Shown: positions 1 to 10,679 of the stretch, in pieces
How positions within the stretch are numbered: position 1 is the first letter of the stretch
Layout: each line of letters opens with the position of its first letter
Assembly (NCBI GenBank): GCA_027943245.1
Contig: JANDJZ010000581.1
Coordinates: 1 to 34,901, forward strand
Direction: 5' to 3'
Length of the DNA: 34,901 nt
From: Acanthamoeba sp. SK_2022b
Taxonomy: Eukaryota > Discosea > Longamoebia > Acanthamoebidae
Program-made: the position numbers and the translations under genes
Notes under the pieces: generated by a model
What the model saw: only the letters and a program-made list of their open reading frames with translations
The model's database searches: none
What the model was told of the DNA's origin: nothing

Positions 1-1900
1 CCGCCCTCTTATCGATGTCGCTCTCGCCGTCGGTGACCGCGCTCTCGCTCTCGCTCTCGCTTATCTGCCATTCCCAGTCGCCGTTGTCCATTCGATGGTC
101 GAAACTGCGCCGCCCGGGTCGCGGCACGCCCTCGGCGGGCGACAGGAGGGTCGACTGCTTATGCTGCCGCTCATCCTCTTCGGTCGCCGCCGGCTCGCTC
201 TCTTCGCGGGCCCTCCGCTTCTTCTCCTTCTTCTCCTTCTCGCGCTGTCGCTCCTCCTTCTCCTTCTCGGCCTTCTTTCGTTGCTTGGCAATCTGCTTGG
301 CGAGCCCGCTCGGCGCCGTCTCGTTCGCGCGCGAGGCCGAGCTCTTCTTGGCCTTGCCCTTGAACACGCGCAGCAGCGACCCGTGGTTCTTCTTCATCAT
401 CTTGCGGCTCAGCTTCTTCTTGGTGCTGATGGCCCCGCTCGGCACTTCCTGTTCGTCGTCGTCATCCTTCTTCTTGGCCTCCTTCTTGGCCTTCTTCGCT
501 TTCTTGGCCTCGCTCTTCTCCGACTGGGTCAGCTCCTGCTCCGGCTCACGGTGCTTGTCCGACGACTTGCCTCCGCCGCCCCGCGAGACCTTTCGTTTCT
601 CGCACTGTTGCTCGTCGGTGCTCTCCGAGTCCTTCTTAGTCATCGAGCCGGCAGCGGGTCGGTGCTTCACGTACGGCCTCGAAGTCTTGGCTCGCTTGTC
701 GAGGACGTCGTCTGAACAAAAGAACAATGAGAGTCAATATCGCCAACCATGCGCAAGAAGAAGTTATAGTTCCTCCTAGGCAGTTACACATTGGGCAGCA
801 ACGCGACACCACATATACACACACCATCCACAACTGAACACGGACGAGCAACACTTTGGAAGGTCTTATGCAACGCTGGGCGATGCGCATGAAAACGCAC
901 GGACACGCGCGAAAAAAGTGTGACACGAGACACAACATGTTTCACGCAAATCAGCGCTCCGAGGTCACGGCAGGTGATCTCATGCCCCGATTCTAAGGCG
1001 GTGGCGGACACACGTAGAAAATGCAACAAAAAGTTCCGAACGTGCGGTGTGCGATGGCATGCTCATGTGCGCGATAGCATGTGCATGTGTGTGCGTGTAA
1101 GCGTGTGTTGTGGAAGAGAATGGGTGGCATACCGTCGGTCTTGTCGTCCTCGTCCTCACCCTCGCTGTTGGCCTTCCGACCGCTCTTCTTCTTCTCGGCC
1201 GACCGCCGGAGGGGCATGTCCATGAGCACCACGGGAGGCACCTTGGTCTTGCGCCGTTCCATTTGCCTCGCCTCCTCAGCAGCCGCGGCATCGCTCTCGC
1301 TCACTTCGACGTCGTCGACACTGTCATCGTCGCCGTCCTCCTCCGAGTCGCTGGAGTCCTCCGACGATGCGCTTGACTCTTCGCTCGTGTCCTCCTCCGT
1401 GTCGGTGGCGTCCGTGTCGATGTCGGTCGTGTCGACCTCCTCCTCCTCCTCCTCGTCTTCGCGGTCGCTCTGCGAGGCCAGGCAGCTGAGTGTAGCTGGC
1501 GCGGGCGCCGTGCGGATGGGGACGTTGGAGCAGGCCTCAAGGCTCGATACGGGGTGGCTCTCTGGCTCGCCCAAGGAGGCGTCTTGCCTCGCCTTGGACG
1601 CGTCCTCCTTGCATGCCCTTTCGTCTTCAGCCTGCGTGGCGTCTTGGGCGTCATCGCTGTCGTCTTCGCTCTCCTCCTCCGTCTTCCTCGAGTTCGCGTT
1701 TGCGCTCGCTTTCTTTGCGGCGGCGTTCTTGATGTCCTCGTCTTCTTCGCTCCGCCGCTTCTTCTCGAGCCGCAGCTTCTGCTCCTTCTGCTGCGTAATC
1801 TTGAGCAGCAGCTCGGTCTCCCTGAGGCGCTCCAGCAGTTTCTTGTTCTGCTTCTCCAGCTCTCGCCTCTTCTCCCGCTCTACAACGCAGGCGTGCCAAA

Positions 1901-1933
<33 letters not shown>

Positions 1934-3812
1934 TTTAGACGATGCACCCAGCGAAGCGTGGAGCTCGGGGGGAACCCTCACCTGTGTGGAGGGCCTCCTC
2001 GGCCAGCTGCAGCTTTTTGGCCTCTTCGGCGAGTCGCGCATCGTAGGTGCGCCTGACCTCCTCCAGGCGCGACTCCAACTCGGCCTTCTCCTTGGCCCAC
2101 GACGGCGCCAAGGCGGATTCGGTAGACGCCGCATTGGCTCTCTTCTCCTCGACCTCCTTCCTCTTCCTACACTCTTCCTCCTCCTCTTGAAGCTTCTTCT
2201 GTCTGTCCTCTTCCAAGCGCTGTTGCTCCTCCTCGTCGCGCTGCCTCCGCTCCTCCTCTTGCCGTGCCTTCTCCTGTTCGCGCCTCGCCTGCAGCTCCCT
2301 TCGCTCCGCCTCCTCGTTTTCCTTTCGCACGCGCTCCGCTGCTTCTCGTTCGGCCGCCTCTGCCCTCTCTTGGTTCTCCTTCCGCTCCTTCTCCTGTAGC
2401 GCCGCTTCCTCTTTCTTCTTTCGTTCCTCTTCCTCGTCCGCTTCAGCCTTGCGCTTGGCCGCCTGGTGTTCCTCTACACGCTCCTCAGCCTTCTTCGCTG
2501 CTTCTCTCCTTTGCTCTTCCTCTTCTGCGGCAGAGATGGCGGTCATCTTCTCCATCTCGCTAGCCGGCAGCGCAGCCTCATGAGCCTCCTGCGTATGCAG
2601 GGCGTCCTCGATCGCGAGGGGCGGAGGCTGATCTACGATCGATTTCAAGTCCGCTGCTGAGATTTTGGAAGTGGGGCTGGAGGGGGGCGAGGCTCGGACG
2701 GGAACCGGGTCGGAGACCACTCGCGGCTCCACTCGTAGCGTGGATCCGAATCCAGCTTGAGCGATGGGCGGCTGCTTGGGCTGCTTGGCTTCTTCATCTT
2801 CCAGCGCGAGCTGTAGCGCGAGGAACGTGGGCGAATGTCGGAAGCTGTTTACCTTTGTGACTGGGCTTCTCGGTTCGCTCGCCCCTTGGCCACCATCCTT
2901 CTTCCTCTTCTGCTCTTTTTCCTCTTCCTCCCTCTTCTTCGGCTGCTCCTTGTCACCCTTCTTCTTTTCTGTCTCTGATACTTCCTTGTTCTCTTCTTCG
3001 CGCTCCCACTCTTCCTCGCCGCCGTTGGAGCGCATGAGGTCTACCTGGGCGTCGGGCCCGAAGCGGAAGGGCAGCGCCAGGGGGATGGCGGGCAGCGAAG
3101 GCGAAGATGAGAAGTGTCTCAGCGACGGGGTCGATGGTGACAGCGAGAGCGTTGGCACTATCAGCCCACCGCTGTTGCAGCCGCCTTTGTTGAGCGGGGT
3201 GGGCGGTGGTGACATGGGCCCGGCGGGCGACGACGGCAGCGAGGTGGTGGCCGTGGGGCTGACGACCTGGAAGGGCATGGGGCTCGAGAAGGAGTGGTTG
3301 CGTGCATGGTAGGTCTGCAGGCCTTTGCCGCCCGACCCGCCTCTGGTGCCCAGGTGGTGGGGTTGCGCGCCTCTACCTGCTCGTCGACCACTATTGTTGC
3401 GGCCAACCGACAAATGGTGTTGGTGTTGGGCCTCGTCAATGGCAGCAAGGGACGCCGAAGAGGAGGGAGGCGAGGCGGCCAGCTGGTCGATGTAGTCGTT
3501 CTTGTTGTCGAAGCTCCTCGACCGGTGTTTGAGGCTGCCAGGGTGGCCCCTGCCGGTCGCCTGAGCGCGCCCCTGCACACGAACAAATCCGCTGCCCTCG
3601 CTTTTCTCCTTCTCCTCCATCGTGAGCCAAAAGCTGAGCAACTGCTTCTTGACGCTTCTGTTGGCCTCCCCCTCATCCTCGGCGCTGTCGCGTCGCCCCT
3701 TCTCCGCCATCTTCTCCTTCGCTTCGATCTTTTGGCTCGTTTCGTTTTCGCTGTTTCTTCGCTTTCGTTTGGACTCGCCTCGGCCTCCTTCTGCCTTGGC
3801 GGAAGCGAACAT
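1..3812 (-). CDS. Coiled-coil, charged low-complexity protein (3' end outside window)
   Basis: Predicted exons are 3812-1982, 1879-1133 and 711-1, all phase-compatible; the last stays open to the window edge, so the gene continues left. About 1,095 residues are visible. The start is the ATG at 3812. The N-terminal third is Ser/Pro-rich and disordered, with a few basic patches. From about residue 430 the protein becomes an E/K/R/A-rich heptad-like coiled coil with many EEERR and KAEAD-type runs, then an acidic Asp/Glu/Ser tract, then a Lys-rich region with KKAKKEAKKK-type stretches that could act as nuclear or nucleic-acid-binding signals. No catalytic domain was recognised. It resembles caldesmon- or nucleolin-like low-complexity proteins only in composition, so no function is assigned. 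The intron at 1880-1981 holds a (GA)n tract. It is divergent from the methyltransferase gene. Existence of the gene is well supported by a 610-codon open first exon; product identity is unknown. Confidence 0.75.
712..1132 (-). other. Intron 2 of the coiled-coil gene (421 bp)
   Basis: This is the longest intron in the window. The donor GTATGC at 1132 and the acceptor TTCAG ending at 712 join two Lys/Glu-rich exons in phase 1. It contains no recognisable element apart from short TG-rich stretches near 1080-1110. Confidence 0.6.
1901..1933. repeat. (GC)n(GA)n tract in intron 1 of the coiled-coil gene
   Basis: An alternating GC run passes directly into GA dinucleotides; in the transcript it is a CT-rich then GC-rich stretch a short distance upstream of the acceptor. 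Confidence 0.9.
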
Positions 3813-4166
3813 ATGGGAAAGAGAGGACGAGGCAGCGCGGGGCTGCTACAACAGCCAGGCGACCTCTCGTCTTGGTTGTGCTGTTTTCGCGGGTTGCGTT
3901 GGGGACACAGCAATACGCAGTGAAATTAATTAGTCAAGGAATGTGCTGGCATTTTCTTGATTCCTTGGTCTGGTGCAACCAAACATCAATGTACCTCATC
4001 AACTCATGCCTGGGCTACAGGCTGACAAAGGGTACTGGGACACTGCTAGCCAAGATAAACGAGCTGGCCAACACCAAGAGGCACTTAACAATGTGACGTC
4101 AGCCCGCCACCTTAAAGAAGATCCCAGCGTTGTGGTTGTCCTTCTTTGCTTGTGTTGTGTTGCGTT
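3813..4166. promoter_or_regulatory. Shared divergent promoter region
   Basis: These 354 bp lie between the divergent starts of the coiled-coil gene (minus) and the methyltransferase gene (plus), so both promoters must lie here. No TATA box is obvious. The clearest element is a TGACGTCA palindrome at 4094-4101. Short reading frames inside it have poor codon bias and are not supported. Confidence 0.55.
4094..4101. promoter_or_regulatory. TGACGTCA palindrome (CRE/bZIP-type site)
   Basis: The full 8-bp palindrome TGACGTCA sits 66-73 bp upstream of the methyltransferase ATG and about 280 bp from the start of the divergent gene. This is the canonical CREB/ATF bZIP site. Function is inferred from position only; a single 8-mer may occur by chance. 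Confidence 0.35.
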
Positions 4167-5865
4167 ATGGAGGAGAGTCTGGCTGGCGTGCTGGCGCTGC
4201 ATGAAGAATACCAAGCGCTGAGTGGGGCCGTGGTATGCGTTAGATGTGGCCAAGTCGTAGACGCCTCCTCGCCCCACTCCCTCTGCTCATATCACAGTGG
4301 CGACTACGTCGTAGCTGAGGATAATGACGAAGAGGGCGGTACCTCCTGCCACTTCAGCTGCTGCCACGCTTACGAAGAGATATTCTGGGGTGGTGCCCCG
4401 CTCTATGACTCGCTCATACCTCTAGTACGCCCCCTCTTTGAAGGAAGGAGCACTGTGGCTGACAAGGGATCGGCCATGGGCAGGTGGCAAAGGGGCCGGT
4501 GTACGTGAGCAGCGGGGGCGGATGCTGCACCACACGGCACGTGACGTTGAACGATGATGATGGGTCGGCGGTCGATCTGCCTCGATGGCGGCTTCGTCTG
4601 CTCAAACGGAGGCTGTCGTCTCTGATCGATGATCGCAAGGTAAACGCCCACGGGTACACGAGAGTGCGCGTCGCAGCAGCTGGCCAGCAGCATGCTCACC
4701 TCCCTTCCTCCTGCGCGCAGAGAGTGCAGGAAGCTGATCGACAGAAGGCAACGAGCGTCATGCGCGGCATGCACAACTGTCTGTGGGATGTGGGCGACGG
4801 CATCACCTTCTTCGGGCGGCAACTGAGTACGCTTGAGTGGTTCTACATTGGCATGCCCACCAAGCCCAAGTTCTCTGTGATCCTGACCAATCGCTATTTC
4901 TCACTCCAGCCTTTGGCGCGCCCACAAGCCAAGGCTCAGCCAAGAACGACGCACCGATCACCAACACTGGCCTACGGATATGGGACGGGGTAAGCCCAAC
5001 TCGCTAGCGCTGGCTGCTTTGTCTGCTCGGCTACTACTCACGCGCCGACGTGGACATGCAGGCAATTGTCCTGGCCAAATACCTGGAGCATCACTATGCC
5101 GAGAACCACTGGGCCGGCAAACGCGTGCTGGAGGTGGGTGCCGGATGCGGCCTCGTGGGGCTCGCACTGGGGCTCCAGGGCGCCGACGCCGTGCTCACCG
5201 ATCGCGAGGAGGTGGTGCCCACGCTGAAGGAGAATGTACAAAGAAACATCAACGCACTCGCCAAGGTGCGCTCATTCCTAGTACGCAGTAGTTTCCCTTG
5301 TTGTGCGCTTCTCTTATGATATGTCGTCATGCTTGGCTACAATCAGGGCGGCGCTGGACCAAGTGTAAATATAAGCGTCTGCGAGCTTGACTGGCGAAAG
5401 GACGCCACAGGTATCGTTTGACCCAATGGCAGTGCGACTCATTTATCTCTCTCTCTCTCTTTTGAAGTATGCTCATCTTGTGAAACTTTGGTGACTGCCA
5501 GACTTCATCGATGCTGGTGGCTACGATTACATCATGGCCGCCGACGTCATTGGCTTTCCCGCCGTACTCGACATTCTCGCAACGACTCTACACACGCTCA
5601 TGTTCTCGCCACTAGTAACGGTACATTTGCTCCAAGCACCTGGTCTCGAATCAGCTTTGTTGACACGGCATGGGTCTAGAGGGCCACGCGTTGCTTGATG
5701 TCCTACAAGGTGCGGGACGAGCGTGTGGAAGCCAGCTTTTTAGAAAAGATGAAGGCCAAAGGCTTCCAGGTAGTCGAGGTGCCGAGGAATGATCTTCACC
5801 CGACCTACCGTGCAGACACAATCCACATAGTCGAGTTCACTGGCCAGACCCGTGCTGGACGTTAA
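4167..5865 (+). CDS. METTL21-like protein lysine methyltransferase with N-terminal Cys/His module
   Basis: Predicted exons are 4167-4424, 4484-4639, 4721-4826, 4910-4989, 5062-5265, 5347-5410, 5502-5620 and 5680-5865, giving 390 residues. The C-terminal half is a seven-beta-strand SAM-dependent methyltransferase of the PF10294 family: a GLRIWDG motif before the core, then AIVLAKYLE, SAM-binding motif I VLEVGAGCGLVGL, the acidic D of TDREEVVP, a CELDWR motif, and a MAADVIGF post-motif where family members usually have D-V-x-Y. Family members methylate lysines in cytosolic proteins such as chaperones and elongation factors; the substrate here cannot be read. The first exon adds a module with CVRCG, CSYHSGDY and FSCCH, a CHORD-like Cys/His pattern that may bind zinc. 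The start is the first ATG in frame. The stop is 92 bp before the next gene. Confidence 0.85.
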
Positions 5866-5913
5866 ATATGATCGTATTTTTCGAACGAATTAAAAAATAT
5901 TCAGAAATTTAGA

Positions 5914-5919
5914 AATAAA
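5914..5919 (+). terminator. AATAAA poly(A) signal candidate
   Basis: AATAAA lies 49-54 bp after the methyltransferase stop, in a strongly AT-rich 92-bp spacer before the next gene on the same strand. Its position fits a 3'-processing signal. AT-rich sequence makes a chance match fairly likely. Confidence 0.4.
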
Positions 5920-5957
5920 TAGGTGTGGGTATTAGCATTATTGAGAAAATACAGAAG

Positions 5958-7547
5958 ATGGAGGGCGACGCTGAGAAGGCGAGCCTGCGAGCAGAGCTGC
6001 AGCAACTGTCAATAGGCCAGTTGAAGAAGCTGCTGCGGGACCATGGCGTACCCCATCAAGATTGCATCGAGAAATCTGAACTCTTAGCGAGAGCAGTCGA
6101 ATCTGGCGTAAGGCCAGAGACAGCCCCCGCCCCGCCCACCTCCACTACAGCCACCGTGCCTCCATCCGTAATCTCACAAGAGCAGAGCTTGCAAGAACTG
6201 CAGCGGGCAGCTGCAGAGGTACCACACTACCCACACGACCCGCACTAGTTCTGTGGTGATCTAATGCATCTGCAGGTGCGCAGTGACCCTGAAGGAGGGC
6301 TCGCGCGCGCCAAGAATCGAGACTCGCGTGCGCTGGCAGCCCTCACGCTCCTGTCGACCGAGCCCTCATTCGTCCAACAAGGTGCCCTCCTCGCGTCTTA
6401 CCACATGCGTCTTGCCACTGATGCCCATTGCTATCTGCGAATACAGTCGGCAGACATCGACTGCTGGACTTTTACACAGAGTTCATGACCACTGAAACCA
6501 AGCCCGAGTGCGCGCCTCTTGCCCGCTGGCTGAGCTGAGCGTGGTCTCACTCACGTACGGAACGTTGGGTCTCATACCGTGCAGGATGCTCATGTATGCC
6601 CATCCACCGCTCTCCAACTTGGGCACCGATCCAGAGGGACGGGCCGTTGTGTGGCAGGCCATCCTCCGAAAAGACCCACAACTCCTCGCCAAGAACTTCC
6701 GACTGCTCCGTACGTTACGTCCTCCGCTGAACCAACGCGCATCCAGTTACGCAACCTGCACTCGCTCTGAACATGGAGTTGTGCCGTGTGTGCGTGTGTG
6801 CTTAAGCACAGGATCTGCCGACGATTTGAAGCTTCAAGAGGGATTTCTCATTCTCATAGGCAACCTGGCCGATGATGCCGACCACATTCTTCCACGTACA
6901 CACCTACCGCAATGCTGCTCCGTCTGTGTTGCCAGGCTCAGCCTCGTTCTCCCGCACCACACAGAGATCGAGAGGTCGGTACCCGAGCTCCGCCCCTATC
7001 TTATTCAGCTCGTAGACATGCTGATCGAGCCCAAGTGTCCGCCAGCCGGTACGCACGACTCTTAATCCGCACACCTTGGATTCCACCAATTAACATAAAC
7101 AAATAAGTAAATCAAGAAATAATTAACTAAACAATTAAATGAACGGGGACCGCGCAGATCCCAGGAATGTGCCTGAGCTCAAGGACAACCTGCAGCGGGT
7201 CGCGGGCTATTGCCTCCACAACTACATCTACTCGCCACAAACGCGAGCCGAGCTTGCTCGCGATAAAAGCGTGATAGAACGGCTTGTTAAGAGGTCTACC
7301 TCCTTTTCTATCTTTCCTCTTATTGCTGCGTCTCCTCATACCAGCTCCTGTGTGCGCTGCTGCGCCATGCAGGCTGATCGTGGTGGCTACCCAGCACAAG
7401 GAACGGCCTCTTCCGCAGGACTGCCGCATGTCGCCCGTCTACAGCCTCATCACGGTGCTGTCCCACATCTGCCAGGAGGGCGACTCGCCCCGATTCATGG
7501 CACAAGGTTCGCATACGCTCTGCCAGGTTATGATGCTCGTGAATTCA

Positions 7548-7627
<80 letters not shown>

Positions 7628-9007
7628 TGTGTCGCGTGTCTAGTGGGCGGTCTGCCACTGGTCAAGGCATTGCGTGATTGGATGCGTTGTCAAGACATGG
7701 ACATAGCCGAGTCCAGCCTGGGCTTGTGCGGCAATCTTGCCATTGGTACACCCACTGTTCTTATTGACACCAGCACCAATCGACCACAACACCTCTTATG
7801 CGTGTGAATACGCGTATGTGCAGAGAGCAATATCGCCAACGTGTGGCGAGCCCACGTTCTGGACACGATTCTCCCCATCCTCGCCCGCCCCACGCCCGTG
7901 CGAAAGATCGCGGTGTTCCTGCTCTCGAAGATGGCGCTCGATTTCGCGATGGTGAGCAGCTGTGCCACGCACTCGCCCTTTGCTCCCCGCCTCCCCCAAA
8001 CCACAATCAGCTCAACTTCTCGTTTGTTTTTCAATTATTTTATTAATTATTTGTTTTTTTTCGCAGACGGCCAAGTATGTCCGGGTGGGGTCGGACATGT
8101 ACGCCCGCGTGTGCAAGCTGAGCGAGGAGGCTGAACGCATGGGCGACGAGGAGCTCCAGCAGCTGCTCGCCAACATCCTCCAGACCGCGCGGTATCACCA
8201 CGCCACATGGCCTCTGAGAGAGAGAGAGAGAGAGAGAGATAGCCAAAGCTAGTATGGCTCATGACGAGGGAGAGTTGCAGGTTAGGGTCGGACGGAGAGA
8301 CCAGGATGGTCCTCATGTGCGCCGGCTGCGACGAAACGGAGACCAGGGACCAAAAGAAGTATTGCAGCTTCCTCCTCCTCCTCCTCCTCCTCCTAGGTCG
8401 TGGTGAAGACCGCAGTTGCCCGAGCGCTCCTTGCTGAGACTGAATGTCCTTCTCCCACCACCACCACCACCACCACCACCACCACCACCACCACCACCAC
8501 CACCACCACCACCACCACCACCACAGGTTCAAAGTGTGCTCAGCATGCAGGACAGTGCGGTACGTGCGTGCGTGCGTGCGGGTTGTGTATTGACGGCAAC
8601 AGCAACCCACACACGGGCATTCGCGTATATCCAACAGGTACTGCTCCGTGGAGTGCCAGCGGAAGCACTGGCCCAAACACAAGAAGGAGTGTGTCAAGGC
8701 CGAGAAGACGCCCATCGGCACTGGGTAACCTCCTCGCTCTCACGAGCGCTCCATCATGCATTGAAGTTGCGTTCTGGCTGTGACCTCGATCGATCGTTCT
8801 CTCTCGCCCCCCCCAAACCCCAAATGGTACAGCCGGCCGTCCTCGCACGTCGCCAGCACGTGGGTAAGCCACAACATGCCCATGCTCATGGAAGAGGCCC
8901 TGCGGAAGCGCATCCACTACTCAGACATGGTCATCCTGCTCGGTACCCTGCCTCGCTTCGCATGATGGCGACATACTGGGCCCAGTGGTATCGACAGTGT
9001 CTCCGAT

Positions 9008-9055
<48 letters not shown>

Positions 9056-9447
9056 CACAGATTTCAGTGGGCTTGACCCGCGTGCCACGGCGCTGGAGCC
9101 CAAGCTGACGATCCTCAGCCTGAAGGCGCTCGAGGAGGCCGACAAGTGCGGCAAGGCGCACGAGCTGCTCGATACGTGGGATGACACCAAGCCTCTGCTG
9201 CTGGAGAAGGTCGAACGGATGCGGGAGGCCATAGCCAAAGGCGACCGCTCGCTACAGTGCATCGTCGTGTCGCACAATCCCAACAGCGTCACGGCGGTCT
9301 TCCGGTAAAACAGGCTTCCCTCCTTTCCCTCCCAGTTTTACTCTTCGGTACTCACCGTTAAACAGGCAAATCTACAAGGAGGAGCAAACACGAGGAATCA
9401 AGATGTTGTTCGACACCGCATGGGCCAGTCATGCCAATACCCTTTGA
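5958..9447 (+). CDS. SAP-like / armadillo-like / MYND zinc-finger protein
   Basis: Seventeen phase-consistent exons were placed: 5958-6218, 6276-6381, 6447-6507, 6585-6709, 6812-6895, 6965-7048, 7158-7293, 7373-7506, 7644-7745, 7824-7951, 8067-8191, 8281-8358, 8527-8559, 8638-8724, 8833-8942, 9061-9304 and 9366-9447, giving 659 residues. Residues of about 8-47 form a SAP/ARMET-like helix pair (LSIGQLKKLLRDHGV, then CIEKSELL). The middle holds repeated helical segments such as LQEGFLILIGNLADDADHI and ESSLGLCGNLAI, typical of ARM folds and reminiscent of SmgGDS/Rap1GDS1. Around residues 460-505 is a MYND finger: CAGCDE, KVCSACRTVRYCSVEC, then HWPKHKKEC, with all eight metal ligands visible. A short helical tail follows. 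MYND domains bind proline-rich partners; no enzymatic domain is seen. The start ATG at 5958 was chosen because the upstream in-frame codons lie in the AT-rich spacer. Confidence 0.82.
7548..7631. repeat. (CT)n(GT)n compound microsatellite
   Basis: It lies inside an intron (7507-7643) of the SAP/ARM/MYND gene and ends about a dozen bases before the acceptor CTAG at 7643. Confidence 0.95.
8217..8239. repeat. (AG)n microsatellite
   Basis: It lies in the intron 8192-8280 of the SAP/ARM/MYND gene. Confidence 0.9.
8456..8524. repeat. (CCA)n tract ending in a splice acceptor
   Basis: About 23 CCA units run straight into CACAG, the acceptor before exon 8527-8559, which carries the second half of the MYND zinc ligands. 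No conventional pyrimidine tract lies between repeat and acceptor. Confidence 0.9.
9009..9052. repeat. (CA)n tract abutting a splice acceptor
   Basis: The run passes into CAACACAG, the acceptor of the exon starting at 9061 in the SAP/ARM/MYND gene. Confidence 0.95.
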
Positions 9448-9861
9448 ACAACTGGCGCGTCGCTCTAGCGAGACGCGATATGAAATATATGTTAAGGTGT
9501 TTTCCCCGTTGAACTTGAACGGTTGCCACAAGACTCAGCCTCACCCTACGTTGCTGTCAGTGACTCAGCGTCACCTAAGTCGGCCGTACTCGTTCGCCCT
9601 TTGATGCTTACTAACGTGACGAGTCTGCCGCTTCCAACCAAGCTGCCTTGCCCGTGTTGCCTGTGCGTTTGCACACACGCAACACAACACACATCACGGC
9701 AGTCAAATCATATTATATCATTTCCTTCTTGCTCTTCGGAATTGTGTTCCGCTGTTTAGCATGAACAGAAAAGGATATAACGTCGGAACGACTCAGGAAA
9801 GGAAACTGCCTTACGATCTTTGGTAAGGGCGACCAGTAGTGTTGGCGTGGAGCCAGGGATC

Positions 9862-10155
9862 GACCAGGAATAGCACGAAAGATTGGGAGATAGAGAACAG
9901 ATGCTCCAATGGAACCAAGTGCTCTCCCTCTCAAAGGAAAAAGTTGAGATCAGATTTGGAGTGGCCATTCTGTGCTCCAATAGAACACAGAGCCACCAGG
10001 AGTAGACCAGGAATAGCATGAAAAATTGGGAGATATGGAACAGATGCTCCAATGGAACCAAGAGGTCTCCCTCACTGGTGAACGCGCTTGAAAAAAGAGT
10101 GAAAAGCTGAAATCTGATTTTTGAGTGGCCTTGCTCTGCTCCAATGGAACAGAAC
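9862..10155. repeat. Degenerate 143-bp tandem duplication with a TGCTCCAATGGAAC box
   Basis: GACCAGGAATAGCA occurs at 9862 and again at 10005, and the following sequence (ATTGGGAGATA, GAACAGATGCTCCAATGGAA, CTCTCCCTC or TCTCCCTC, then GAGTGGCC) is repeated with substitutions and small indels. Within each copy the box TGCTCCAATGGAAC or a one-base variant appears twice, at 9902, 9973, 10045 and 10137, so the unit looks like a duplicated 71-72-bp half-unit. On the minus strand both copies encode WFHWSICS-type peptides, which more likely reflects DNA duplication than a protein. Confidence 0.75.
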
Positions 10156-10679
10156 TGGAGTTTTGAGGCCAGCTACAAAACCGCTCAGTCAAGCCCCAGT
10201 TTTTCACTTTTTACCACCACCTCACAAGACCAACAAGCCATTCTGACCTTCACTTCCTCCTACCATGCTCGACCCAACCTTACTCTAACATCAACACCAC
10301 AAGTCCCCCATTCGTTTCAGGTACACCCCAATATTTTCCAATTATCATGGTTTTTCTCACAATAATACTCTTTCTTTCAGAGTGTAAGTTAGCAGTTCCA
10401 CTGGATTGGGATGAGACCGAGATACTCAGCAAACCTCATATTCCTTCTGTCCTGTGTCAACCAAGAGGGTACATACAACTAGCTTGGTGAAGAGGGGCTT
10501 TACTAACTTTGGTGTGCAGAGCCCGCCTCTGCCAAGCATGCGTTTGGGTGGGTGGTGTACATGTGTGCCTCATGGTAACTTTGGTGAGGAGGAGTTCCCT
10601 CTGAGGTGATGTGTCCATGGCTCTCTTTCTCTTCTCCCACTCTGTCACTCTCACGCACACAGAACTACCTGCTCTGAGC

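Noticed and set aside
1554..2399. Leu-rich 281-residue plus-strand reading frame that looks like a membrane protein
   Set aside because: It is the reverse complement of the GAG/AAG-rich coiled-coil exon; CTC/CTT codons arise from antisense reading of Glu/Lys codons.
8416..9108. Frames containing long Pro, His-Thr or Cys-Val runs
   Set aside because: These are translations of (CCA)n, (CA)n and (GT)n microsatellites inside introns, seen again at 13800, 17150, 18100, 25080, 28050, 31400 and 32850.
9456..9475. Inverted repeat GCGTCGCT/AGCGAGACGC just after the MYND gene stop, considered as a terminator hairpin
   Set aside because: The stem is short and needs a bulge; rho-independent terminators are not expected in nuclear genes.
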